Shown here in pieces: positions 33,934 through 44,315 of a DNA stretch of 64,000 nucleotides. The stretch is from positions 15,789,736 through 15,853,735 of the forward strand of contig CM056742.1 in the NCBI GenBank assembly GCA_029851415.1. The letters are read 5' to 3'. Made by a program: the position numbers and the translations under genes. The stretch comes from Eretmocerus hayati. Lineage: Eukaryota; Arthropoda; Insecta; Hymenoptera; Aphelinidae. The notes below the pieces were generated by a model. It made no database searches and was not told the origin of the DNA. It worked only from the letters and a program-made list of their open reading frames with translations. Within the stretch, counting starts at the first letter, position 1, and each line of letters starts with the position of its first letter.

Positions 33934-35702
33934 AGACCGGGAGCTCGTGAACTTTTTTGTGCCATATTTTATAAAAGCTGGAAAGGTACTTACAATGTTG
34001 TCCTTGATGTACCTAACCTTAACCCACCGTCAGCCCTCTCAGCGCCTGGGCGTTTTTTTTTTAAATTAAATTCTTAAATAACTTTTTCGACCAACTAATG
34101 TGCTATATGACTTAAAATCTGAATCTTTCAGGGATGATAGATCATGATCCAAAATGATCGAAATCAACCGTCAGCCCCTCCGCAGACTGGGCGTTTTGCG
34201 TCAGCCCTTCGTTCAATATTCAGTGTTGACAAGTTGGTGTGCTATATTTATTAAAATCTGTAACTTTCACGGATGATAGATCATGATCCAAAATGATCGA
34301 AATCGACCGTCAGCCCCTCTCTAGACTGGGCGTTTCCGAGACTGACGGTTTTTCCCGATGTAAACAAAGCCCCGCTTCCCGAGTAGAAATGCAGTTAGGG
34401 CGCGGAACGGGTCCCGTTAGGTTTCCCTAACTGCCCTCATAGTGCCCGTACGGGCGGTAAGAGGGCATGCGACGCTTAGAACGCTATTTCCCTAACAACA
34501 GTTAGGGAAGTATTGTGGATTTGTTAGGGCGTTATGAGGGCGTTAGGTAGTCGAGAAATTGTATGTTTGGTAGATTGTAATGATGGTGACTTGATAAGAT
34601 ACTGACTGTGTTTAGATTGCTCGACACCAATCCGAACATGTTAATATTATTTCAAGGTAATTTTAAATAAAACTAAAGTTGTCTTTAAAAGATATTAAAT
34701 GGAATTTCTATTTGATGAAGTTTGAAGCCAAAAATGAGCATTTTGAGATTCGCGACTTATATATAAGCTTTGTTTCATGTACGTCTACTGTATCCTTGGT
34801 GCAGTGGATACGGTTTTGGCGTAGTAGCTGGAGGGCCCGGGATCGTATCCCGGCAAATCCCACTTTTGATATTTTTTAAACTTCTTCCGATGTTATTTCA
34901 ACGCGAGAAAACCATAATTCTCTGAGTAGGAAACTTTTTTAGTCTTAGTACCGTTCATTCGAGAGCGCCTTTCATTTAGTGTTTTAACTGCAAACTCTCA
35001 CAAAATAAAATGAATTTGAAGTTCCTCGTCATCAGGCTCGAATTCATAAGTGATATTTATTGTGCTATGAACGAATATTTTATTCTTGTTCACGAATGTT
35101 TTGAAAATACGGCCAGTAATAAAAGAGCAGTGTTAGCTGTAAAAAATGTATAACTTGCCACAGTCGAAGATTGTATTGATACTTGTCATATGTTTTCTGA
35201 AAAGTACAGAGTGTGATTGAGCAAATAATGTATAAATGTTGCGAGACTATGGACATGAATGAGTGCTGCACATGGATCAAATTAAACAATACTGTCTTTC
35301 CATTGGACGTTTTGTGTATACCCCTTTGCTATTATTATAACACTGAATGAATGATACATGCAGGTGAAACAAAGCCTATATATAAATCGCGGCCTCGGAG
35401 CGGGGCTTTGTTTACATCAGGAAAAATCGTCAGTCTCGGAAACGCCCAGTCTAGAGAGGGGCTGACGGTCGATTTCGATCATTTTGGATCATGATCTATC
35501 ATCCCTGAAAGATTCAGATTTTAAGTCATATAGCACATGAGTTGGTAGAAAAATTATTTAAAAATTTAAAAAAAAAAAAAAACGCCCATGCGCTGAGAGG
35601 GCTGAAGGTGGGTTTAGGTTAGGTATATCAAGGACAACATTTTAAGTATCTTTCCAGCCTTTATGAAATATGGCACAGAAAAAGTTCACCAGCTCCCGGT
35701 CT
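33934..35702. mobile_element. Foldback element with 310-450-bp arms
   Basis: The left arm 33934-34384 and right arm 35393-35702 are inverted copies: AGACCGGGAGCTCGTGAAC pairs with GTTCACCAGCTCCCGGTCTG, and GTCAGCCCCTCTCTAGACTG pairs with CAGTCTAGAGAGGGGCTGAC. The left arm has a tandem duplication of about 127 bp (TAGATCATGATCCAAAATGA at 34139 and 34266) that the right arm lacks. The 1-kb centre holds a GTTAGGG-rich stretch (34390-34560) and the tRNA-like module at 34790-34877. Confidence 0.7.
34790..34877 (+). ncRNA. tRNA-like pol III module (SINE-like or tRNA relic)
   Basis: An A box TGGTGCAGTGG (34797-34807) and B box GGATCGTATCC (34840-34850) are spaced as in a tRNA and followed by T6 at 34872-34877. 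The D arm (GTATCC/GGATAC) and T arm (CCGGG, 7-nt loop, CCCGG) fold. There is no acceptor stem: the 5' side cannot pair with CAAATCC. It is therefore a tRNA-derived SINE head or degenerate tRNA rather than a working tRNA. The TGGTGCAGTGGATA sequence is reminiscent of tRNA-Arg. Confidence 0.5.
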
Positions 35703-36816
35703 GTGAATCTTCAGATTAGCATTGCCCATATAGGACCATGTTGAAAAGTCGTATATATAGATATGGGTCATTCTGGACCAAGGTGAACATTTTGAAAATC
35801 GACGAAATTTAAAAATGCCCCAAACATTTTTTTTCCGTTAGTACTACTAGAATACAGTTGAAAAAAATTTTTTTCAGATTTTTTTGGGACCCATGGCGGG
35901 CCCTACGAATTTTCCAAGTCCCATTTTTGAGCAGTTTTTCGCCTATTTTTCGCTATCTTGGAAAATTCGTAGCTCGGACCCAAATGCATCTTTTTAATCC
36001 TAGCTGGGCGCATTTTTTTCGTTATGACGTACACTTTCAAGAAAGAAATTGACCGGTCCAAAAAATTGATATCTGGTAGGTCCCACGGTTGCATCAAAAA
36101 AGGCCCAAGAATACGACTTTGCACCACCTTTGGAGGCGTATAGGTCAAAATGGAAGCCTCGTAGCAAGATTTTGCAAGAGAAAAAACTTGTAGGCCTTGA
36201 AAAAACCTTCAATTTCCTCCTTGGAACGTGTCATTATCTTATCTCACGTACGATCTACAGCCGATTTAAGTTGAGCATTTTTGTAAAAACGTGAAACTTC
36301 AAGGCCAATTTAAAAAAATCGTTTATTTTTTATCGACCCCAAACCTATGAGAAAATGTTCTTCCAGGTGTCTATTTGAAGGCCCAACAATAATTTGGTTG
36401 TTCCTTTTGAATCCCGATTTTATACGAGCTGTAAAAAACAGTCGAAAATACCGAAAATCGTGTGGAATTCGGGCCTTATCATGACGCTTAGTGGACTGGG
36501 TCTTCCCTTGCTCTCGATTCGTGGACTCTAATTATTCAGCATTTGGCATAAAATATTGCGAAAGATGAGACCTAGAGCTGAAGAATCGCCTCTCGTGCGA
36601 CCTTTTACGATGGAACAGTCCAAAACTAGAGTAATTTTGAGTAAACATAAGATAATTCGAGAAAATCGATTGTGATGTATCTCTCACTTAACTAGCCCGC
36701 GCTCACTAGCCCAGCCGGCCGCTTTGGCACTCCGCGTATGATCCGCACTGCATGCCATCCTCCGTTTATGCGAAAGTTATGAACAGCTGATGCAGTATTG
36801 TCAGGTATTATCCAGT

Positions 36817-39364
36817 ATAGTATCTAACCAAATTCCAGAATTTCGCGTGCTCATTAAAACCAAGTTTTTTATAATCAAGCTCGTCATAACTGAGGTTCAC
36901 TGAACATCTTCTTGATGACATGTCCTCAGGGATATGAGTAGATACCTCGGTAGATCCGCGGAAACTTGCTCGGAAGAAACCCAAAAATAGACGAAGGTCA
37001 AAAGTGAAACTCTAGGCCCGAAAGGTGGATTTTTTTCACTACTGATCTCATCTAGATTGAGAATCAAAGCCCAAACATATAGAAAGTCAAAAGAAATTTT
37101 TTCATCATTCTAACCTAAAAATGTCGCATTCAAATGCGGTTTTAGGGTTCTCATGATGGAAAATCATTATTGCCCTGTGCTCGCAGACCCATTTCGGGCG
37201 CGGAGGTCTTATGTTTCTCGCTTCGCTCGGGAAATAAACTGTCCTAGCGCCCGAACTGAGCATACGCGCCCAGGGCAATAATGTACTACGTGTTAAATCC
37301 CATAAGAGCTCAGCTTGATATCGCTTTTTCGCTACGGAAATGACAGGTACGGAAATGTCAGCTACGGAAATGACATTTCATATATGTTTGATCAGTGAAT
37401 ACGGATCGGGAAGTCAACGAATCGCTAGGTCCACTCAGCAGAGTCTTTGGTATATCAAATTGCTGAATTTGAATTCATTTAGTCAATGTTTCTTCTCTCT
37501 AAGTGGTGAATTCAGAAAAATGAAAGAATACAAATTCTGAGTTTTCTCTTTCATTCAGCATTCTTGGTCAAATCTCATGCCTTAGAAATACACCTCAAAG
37601 AGGTAAAGCTCTTGAAAGTATGATGAGACACCCTCTCACGAACTCTAGTTAGTGTTCTGGATCTCTGGATCCCAGATATGGTTAAAATGATCTGCATACT
37701 GTAGCAAATCAATGGCAAAGAAAGGATTGATATCCAGAACAGCTTTCAAGCATGGGATGGATCCATATGGTCACTCGTCGTAATTGGATGCAATCAAAAT
37801 TATCAAATTTCGAGCAACGAACGCGGCGAAATCCAAAATGTGTCTCAAGTATGGAACTGAATCTGCACAGAATTTTCTCGTCCTGAACTGGTGCGAGTGA
37901 TTGAAATACCTATATTTGTCTCAAGAAGAGGATCGGAAATGTTGGGAAAGAAGATGGCTTCACCGCGATGGGCCACTGACGGGTGGGGGAATAATAATCG
38001 AAAATAATTTCGCCAAGAAAAATTGTTGCCTCACTAACTTTGCTAACAACTCTCAATATAGGCAAACATGTGAATAGATGAAATCCATATCCACTTTATC
38101 AATCTTACCAAATTTTGACATTGCTTTAGAATTTAAGCTTTGCAGATAAGATCAAGGCTGGTGCATGGCGTGATAATTTTTCTTGGCGAAATTATTTTCG
38201 ATTATTATTCCCCCACCCGTCAGTGGCCCATCGCGGTGAAGCCATCTTCTTTCCCAACATTTCCGATCCTCTTCTTGAGACAAATATAGGTATTTCAATC
38301 ACTCGCACCAGTTCAGGACGAGAAAATTCTGTGCAGATTCAGTTCCATACTTGAGACACATTTTGGATTTCGCCGCGTTCGTTGCTCGAAATTTGATAAT
38401 TTTGATTGCATCCAATTACGACGAGTGACCATATGGATCCATCCCATGCTTGAAAGCTGTTCTGGATATCAATCCTTTCTTTGCCATTGATTTGCTACAG
38501 TATGCAGATCATTTTAACCATATCTGGGATCCAGAGATCCAGAACACTAACTAGAGTTCGTGAGAGGGTGTCTCATCATACTTTCAAGAGCTTTACCTCT
38601 TTGAGGTGTATTTCTAAGGCATGAGATTTGACCAAGAATGCTGAATGAAAGAGAAAACTCAGAATTTGTATTCTTTCATTTTTCTGAATTCACCACTTAG
38701 AGAGAAGAAACATTGACTAAATGAATTCAAATTCAGCAATTTGATATACCAAAGACTCTGCTGAGTGGACCTAGCGATTCGTTGACTTCCCGATCCGTAT
38801 TCACTGATCAAACATATATGAAATGTCATTTCCGTAGCTGACATTTCCGTACCTGTCATTTCCGTAGCGAAAAAGCGATATCAAGCTGAGCGTAGTACAT
38901 TATTGCCCTGGGCGCGTATGCTCAGTTCGGGCGCTAGGACAGTTTATTTCCCGAGCGAAGCGAGAAACATAAGACCTCCGCGCCCGAAATGGGTCTGCGA
39001 GCACAGGGCAATAATGATTTTCCATCATGAGAACCCTAAAACCGCATTTGAATGCGACATTTTTAGGTTAGAATGATGAAAAAATTTCTTTCGACTTTCT
39101 ATATGTTTGAGCTTTGATTCTCAATCTAGATGAGATCAGTAGTGAAAAAAATCCACCTTTCGGGCCTAGAGTTTCACTTTTGACCTTCGTCTATTTTTGG
39201 GTTTCTTCCGAGCAAGTTTCCGCGGATCTACCGAGGTATCTACTCATATCCCTGAGGACATGTCATCAAGAAGATGTTCAGTGAACCTCAGTTATGACGA
39301 GCTTGATTATAAAAAACTTGGTTTTAATGAGCACGCGAAATTCTGGAATTTGGTTAGATACTAT
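36817..39364. repeat. Near-perfect 2.5-kb palindrome
   Basis: Arms of about 1.2 kb (36817-38024 and 38175-39364) surround a 150-bp spacer. The 66-codon frames at 37340-37540 and 38659-38859 are identical in sequence, and the only clear difference is an 18-bp insertion in the left arm near 37290. Such identity means recent origin or ongoing arm-to-arm correction. Ends contain GGTTAGATACTAT. The arms also include pogo-like words (CTCGTCATAACTGAGG). Confidence 0.8.
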
Positions 39365-41692
39365 GCTAAATGGATGAAATCAACCTCGGTTACAACAAGC
39401 AATGGTTATAACAGAATATTTTTCTCGGCCCCTTGAAGCTCGCTGTAACCATGTAAGACACTTTCGATGTATCCTTCGCTCTCTTTTTGGCGCAACTATT
39501 AGTTTTCCAATCCAGGACCACTCTGAAAAGTTATCATAGTAAACTTTTAAAATGTCAGATCAGTACGTTATTTTTCCTTTTTTCGGTCTCTATGAGTGCA
39601 GAGCGCTGCAATGAGTTTTGTTGGGGTTTCGATCAGACAAACCTATCAATATCATGGTGTTGAGCATCAAATCTCACAGATACATTAACCAAAATATCAC
39701 TTTCGTGTGCAGAATGAACATGCATATTTTGGGGAAGTGATTTTGTCCTCAATTTTCCTCACTTCGTTTCTCTCGGTAAGAAAGAATTTGACTCATTCCA
39801 AAGCTCTCCACATCAATTCTTTCTTCAATTTTCTATCGTTAGACGCAACTTTGCAGCTTTCCGTCCCCGAAATAACAAAAAAATTGATCCTCATACTCTT
39901 GAGTTTCCTCTTTTGCGAAATTCTGATGCGTTTGATAAATTTTTCGATCAGATCCGTGTGATACTGGTACGGCCCTCAAACACGAGCTATACAGAGGTAC
40001 TAGTCGCTATTCTTTCAAAATTCCTGACGGTCAAATCTAAGTTCCAAAATCCCAAAATTACAGCTTGAACCATTTGGTCGAGGGATTAAGTTTAGAGGGA
40101 AAATGTCAGGTACAGGTGATGCTTCAAAATGTCAATTCGTTTGTGTATGTGTGTGCATGTATGTTGTCTTTTTTGCGCTACGCTTTCTCTTCTACACTCC
40201 ACTCCATTCATTTTTGCTTTTCTATGAGTTGTGTAGAATCGTTCAAAGACGAGACCAGTGACTTAGCTGCTCTTCTCTCATAATCGAAATTGATTTAGAG
40301 ATTTTTTGAGGTAAAATCGCTAAAATAGTTGATTCATAGTGAAATATCTTTTTCTAACTTGATCTTTCGGCAATTTGGATTACCTAGGCTACGGGTTTTC
40401 CGGCTCAATCTATTGATTGGTTATTACCGAAATTCCATTTATTCTCCGTAAATCTAAATTTTTACAAAAAACGAAAAGTTCCAACAAAAACTCCATTTTG
40501 AGCATATTGAAATGCTAAAAAAGACCTCAGTTTAGATAGCCGCCCAAATCTCCCTAACTAGCTCCATCAAAAAAATAATTCAGAATATACAAGAATATTT
40601 TTTTCAATATTTATACTCTCCTCATATCTCCCCCACAACCTAATCCATTCAAATTTTAATAAACTAAGATGATACTATTTTATCATTCTAAATCGATTGG
40701 TCGATACCGATTTTTTTCAAAATTCGTTTTAATACAGTCAAAATTAAAATTATTCTCAAAAATTTCAGAATCTTTCAAAAGACCCCATTTTTATTATCTT
40801 TATACCGACTATATTGAATTTTCGCCTCAACCAGACGATATTCCTTGCACAAAAAATCCCAGTGTAGGTCATCTGAATTCCTCTAAAAACCAATTTCCTC
40901 CCAAAAATCAAAATTTCCTCAAAGAACTCCATTTTCATCATCTATAAACCAACTGTATCAAAACTCCGCCTCAACCAAACGATTGTTTTTGTATGTTATA
41001 TATGTGTATAATATAAGGTGAGAATGAAATGGATGGGACCACAGGGAAAATGAGACTATTTTGTAGGAATCGCAATCATGATTTTGGAATTAGATCAGTT
41101 TTCCAAATTTAACATTAGTTTGAGTGGTACCAGAGTGATCATCTGAGACTATTTTGGTAAGAGAAAGCTAAAATCTTTTTTAGCAGCGTATTCTTCTTCT
41201 GCATCGGGCAGAACAGAATGTCTACGATACTTGATCTCACCTGCAAGCATTCAAAAACCCGCGCGCATTTCCCGCCAACACGTGATGGTGCTTCGAGGGG
41301 GCCGCAGCCGCGATGAGTGATTGCGCAATATTGGCTCATCAAGAGATAGCGGCGTGGTGCATCACATTATATATATATGTATTTCCGTCGCACCAAAACT
41401 TCCGCTCTTGCGATGCAGAATGCGAGAGAGACGACGACGCCAAAAATTTTGGTAATCAAATATCTCAATGAAAGTGCGTCTGATCCGAGGTATTAAGAGC
41501 GCAAATGAGAGGTATTGAAAATCTACACTATTTCGATATGGGAAGTGCATAGCAACGATGCCGAATTGATGACGAAAAGTATGATCGGGAAAAAAGAGGA
41601 GGTTGGAATCCCCGATTCTGGCGTATATGTTAGTTAGGTGTGCTTGAAAGGCTTCGCCATACTTTCAAGCACATCTACCGACGTGCACAATA
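39365..41692. repeat. Region with reverse copy of the 7424/31303 dispersed repeat
   Basis: From about 40140 (GTGTATGTGTGTGCATGTAT) to 40440 (TTGATTGGTTATTACCGAAA), and again near 40690 (CGATTGGTCGATACCG), the sequence is an inverted copy of the dispersed repeat at 7424-8750. A pogo-like end (CCTCGGTTACAACAAGC) lies at 39382-39400. A hairpin with TGTGCTTGAAAG arms lies at 41638-41672. No gene recognised. Confidence 0.5.
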
Positions 41693-42751
41693 GACAGAGA
41701 TAAGAAGGTTCTCTAATCTTCGTTATAGACTGTAGACTGTACGAGGTTTTGGTTGTTAGTGACCACCACGAAAAGAATGGTATGTGTCAGTCAGCGTCCC
41801 GATCAGAAATTTTGGTACCTCCCCCGCGGGGTTTGCCCCGAAGATTGCGGGGGCCTCGTGGGGCAAATGTATTGTGAAGCATAAATGAAGTGTAAAGCCT
41901 TCCCCGCGGGGCCCCCGCGAGGTATCATGGGGGCAATATTTGCGCAAAATTAGTGCTGTTTGTGTTGAGACCTTGAAAATAATTTCGGATATGTTTGTAA
42001 TGTTATCACTATTATTTGATTCTTAAAATGATCAAGTAAAGTTGAAAATTCTTTGATGGCCTGGGAAAGCCTCATAAGAGCTACTAATATCCAGTCTGTG
42101 TTTACTTCTAATGAGGGAAAATAGTCACTTGACTTAGCAGCATGTGATGAAGGAAGTGATTCTGCTGGACTGAGATTTGTGTGAAAAGTGAGTGGTGCTC
42201 ATCAATGATATTAAAATACAGTATGTTCACGTGCAATGCCTCTGTTGAAATTTCCATCATACACCCACAGAAGTGAGGTCAACTCAGAGACACTACGCAG
42301 GAATGTCAGGAAAGTGATCAGATACTTTGCGGGGAAGGCGTTACACTTCATATGCTTCACAATACATTTGCACTACGAGGCCCCCGCGATGTTCGGGGCA
42401 AACCCCGCGGGGAAGGTACACTCGGGAACAAGGTGAACTGCAATGGGATGACGGTCAGCGACCATTCGAGATCTCCCATCTCACTCGCACCTAATAGGTT
42501 ATCCCATGAGTGCGAGGGAAACGACAGATCTCGAACGGTCACTGACTATCATCCCATTGCAGTTCACCTCATGGCGTGAAGATAACAAAAGTTATTTTTA
42601 CGCCATAGTTCACCTTGTTCCCGAATGTACCAAAATTTCCGATCGGGACGCTGACTGACACATACAATTTTTCCGTGGTGGTCACTAACAACCAAAACCT
42701 CGTACAGTCTACAGTCTATAACGAAGATTAGAGAACCTTCTTATCTCTGTC
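41693..42751. mobile_element. TA-flanked foldback element
   Basis: Ends GACAGAGATAAGAAGGTTCT (41693) and its complement (to 42751) are bordered by TA on both sides (41691-41692, 42752-42753). The TIRs continue for over 100 bp and include the palindromic CCCCGCGGGG blocks at about 41822-41930 and 42328-42415. A Tc1/mariner-like MITE is the best guess. A smaller hairpin is inserted in the right half (42432-42568). Confidence 0.7.
42432..42568. mobile_element. Hairpin MITE nested in foldback
   Basis: GGTGAACTGCAATGGGATGA at the left pairs with TCATCCCATTGCAGTTCACC at the right (one mismatch), continuing inward as GACCATTCGAGATCT against AGATCTCGAACGGTC. The flanks again form an inverted pair (GGGAACAAGGTGAAC near 42424 and GTTCACCTTGTTCCC near 42607), so hairpins are stacked. 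Confidence 0.6.
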
Positions 42752-43794
42752 TATACTGGATAATACCTGACAATACTGCATCAGCTGTTCATAACTTTCG
42801 CATAAACGGAGGATGGCATGCAGTGCGGATCATACGCGGAGTGCCAAAGCGGCCGGCTGGGCTAGTGAGCGCGGGCTAGACGATTTTCTCGGAATATCTT
42901 GTGTTTACTCAATTTACTCTAGTTTTGGACTGTTCCATCGTGAAAGATCGCACGAGAGGCGATTCTTCAGCTCTAGGTCTCATCTTTCACAATATTTTAT
43001 GCCAAATGCTGAATAATTAGAGTCCACGAATCGAGAGCAAGGGAAGACCCAGTCCACTAAGCGTCATGATAAGGCCCGAATTCCACACGATTTTCGGTAT
43101 TTTCGACTGTTTTTTACAGCTCGTATAAAATCGGGATTCAAAAGGAACAACCAAATTATTGTTGGGCCTTCAAATAGACACCTGAAAGAACATTTTCTCA
43201 TAGGTTTGGGGTCGATAAAAAATAAACGATTTTTTTAAATTGGCCTTGAAGTTTCACGTTTTTACAAAAATGCCCAACTTGAATCGGCTGTAGATCGTAC
43301 GTGAGATAAGATAATGACACGTTCTAAAAAGGAAATTGAAGGTTTTTTCAAGGCCTACAAGTTTTTTCTCTTGCAAAATCTTGCTACGTGGCTTCCATTT
43401 TGACCTATACGCCTCCAAAGGTGGTGCAAAGTCGTATTCTTGGGCCTTTTTTGATGCAACCGTGGGACCTACCAGATATCAATTTTTTGGACCGGTCAAT
43501 CTCTTTCTTGAAAGTGTACGTCATAACGAAAAAAATGCCCCCAGCTAGGATGAAAAGGATGCATTTGGGTCCGAGCTACGAATTTTCCAAGATAGCGAAA
43601 AATAGGCGAAAAACTGCTCAAAAATGGGACTTGGAAAATTCGTAGGGCCCGCCATGGGTCCCAAAAAAATCTGAAAAAAATTTTTTTCAACTATATTCTA
43701 GTAGTACTAACGGAAAAAAATGTTTGGGGCATTTTTAAATTTCGTCGATTTTCAAAATGTTCACCTTGGTCCAGAATGACCCATATACTAACAA

Positions 43795-43945
43795 TGCTAA
43801 TATCTGTAGCTATAACTCGGGATTAGGGGGCCCATTGGACGAAACCCTTTTGGGTATCTTCATTTCTCACAAAAACATGATGATTCCCAAAGTTTCGTCA
43901 AGATCCACGACCCGCATGGTTGGTGTTCCCCTTGTAAGTTATGTG
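43795..43945. repeat. Dispersed repeat copy directly upstream of the GST promoter
   Basis: Contains GGGCCCATTGGACGAAACCC, TTTTGGGTATCTTCATTTCT, CCCAAAGTTTCGTCAAGATC and CCCCTTGTAAGTT, matching 33255-33400 inverted and 62640-62800. It abuts the TGACTCA/TATA region of the GST gene. Confidence 0.5.
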
Positions 43946-43980
43946 ACTCAGGAGGAGGAGGAAGAGGATTCGTATAAAAG
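43944..43980 (+). promoter_or_regulatory. GST promoter: TGACTCA site and TATA box
   Basis: TATAAAAG at 43973-43980 is preceded by a purine-rich GGAGGAGGAGGAAGAGG tract and by TGACTCA (43944-43950), an AP-1 core that overlaps the CncC/Maf (antioxidant response) half-site type. Insect GSTs are often CncC/Maf targets, so oxidative or xenobiotic induction is plausible; this is inference. The start of transcription would be expected near 44004; an initiator-like TCAGT lies at about 44040. Confidence 0.45.
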
Positions 43981-44003
43981 AGGGAGGGAGTGACGCCGAT
44001 GAC

Positions 44004-44128
44004 GATACCAACCGGCCGGTCTTCACTTTGTATCTCGCGTCAGTCTACTGCCGATCTCCGTCGAGAAGCTTGACGCACGAAATTTTAGTTTATTACAATC
44101 CTACTAGCTCTCATATTCATCATTCAAA
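44004..44128 (+). other. Probable non-coding first exon of the GST gene
   Basis: Lies between the TATA box and a donor AAA|GTGAGT at 44128/44129. The acceptor TTTGCAG ends at 44315, directly before the start codon, so the 5'UTR is split by a 187-bp intron. The 5' end is approximate. Confidence 0.5.
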
Positions 44129-44315
44129 GTGAGTTATTTTTTTATCGGCAATTTTGAATTTTTTATAGAACTAGCTATCGTGAATAAACCTGTAATAACA
44201 CATTATATCATTGCAAAAATGGATAAAACGCGTTAATTAAAGATAATTTACAAAAACTAAAATAATCCAATTTTAAAGTTAATACTATAGATTTTTAAAT
44301 GATGAAACTTTGCAG

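Larger units (their letters stand above)
35761..43785. mobile_element. Eight-kilobase nested inverted-repeat complex
   Basis: The outer arms, 35761-36819 and 42752-43785, are about 1-kb inverted copies roughly 97% alike (identical 64-70-codon frames appear in both). Everything between them is also structured: a 2.5-kb palindrome (36817-39364), unique sequence with a dispersed repeat (39365-41692), and a further foldback with TA flanks (41693-42751). The right outer arm ends about 190 bp from the TATA box of the GST gene. No transposase was seen. Confidence 0.7.

Noticed and set aside
34760..34880. Functional tRNA gene
   Set aside because: No acceptor stem can form around the A and B boxes.
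37340..38859. Twin 66-codon genes in divergent copies
   Set aside because: They are mirror images in the arms of a palindrome; identical DNA, not independent conserved coding.
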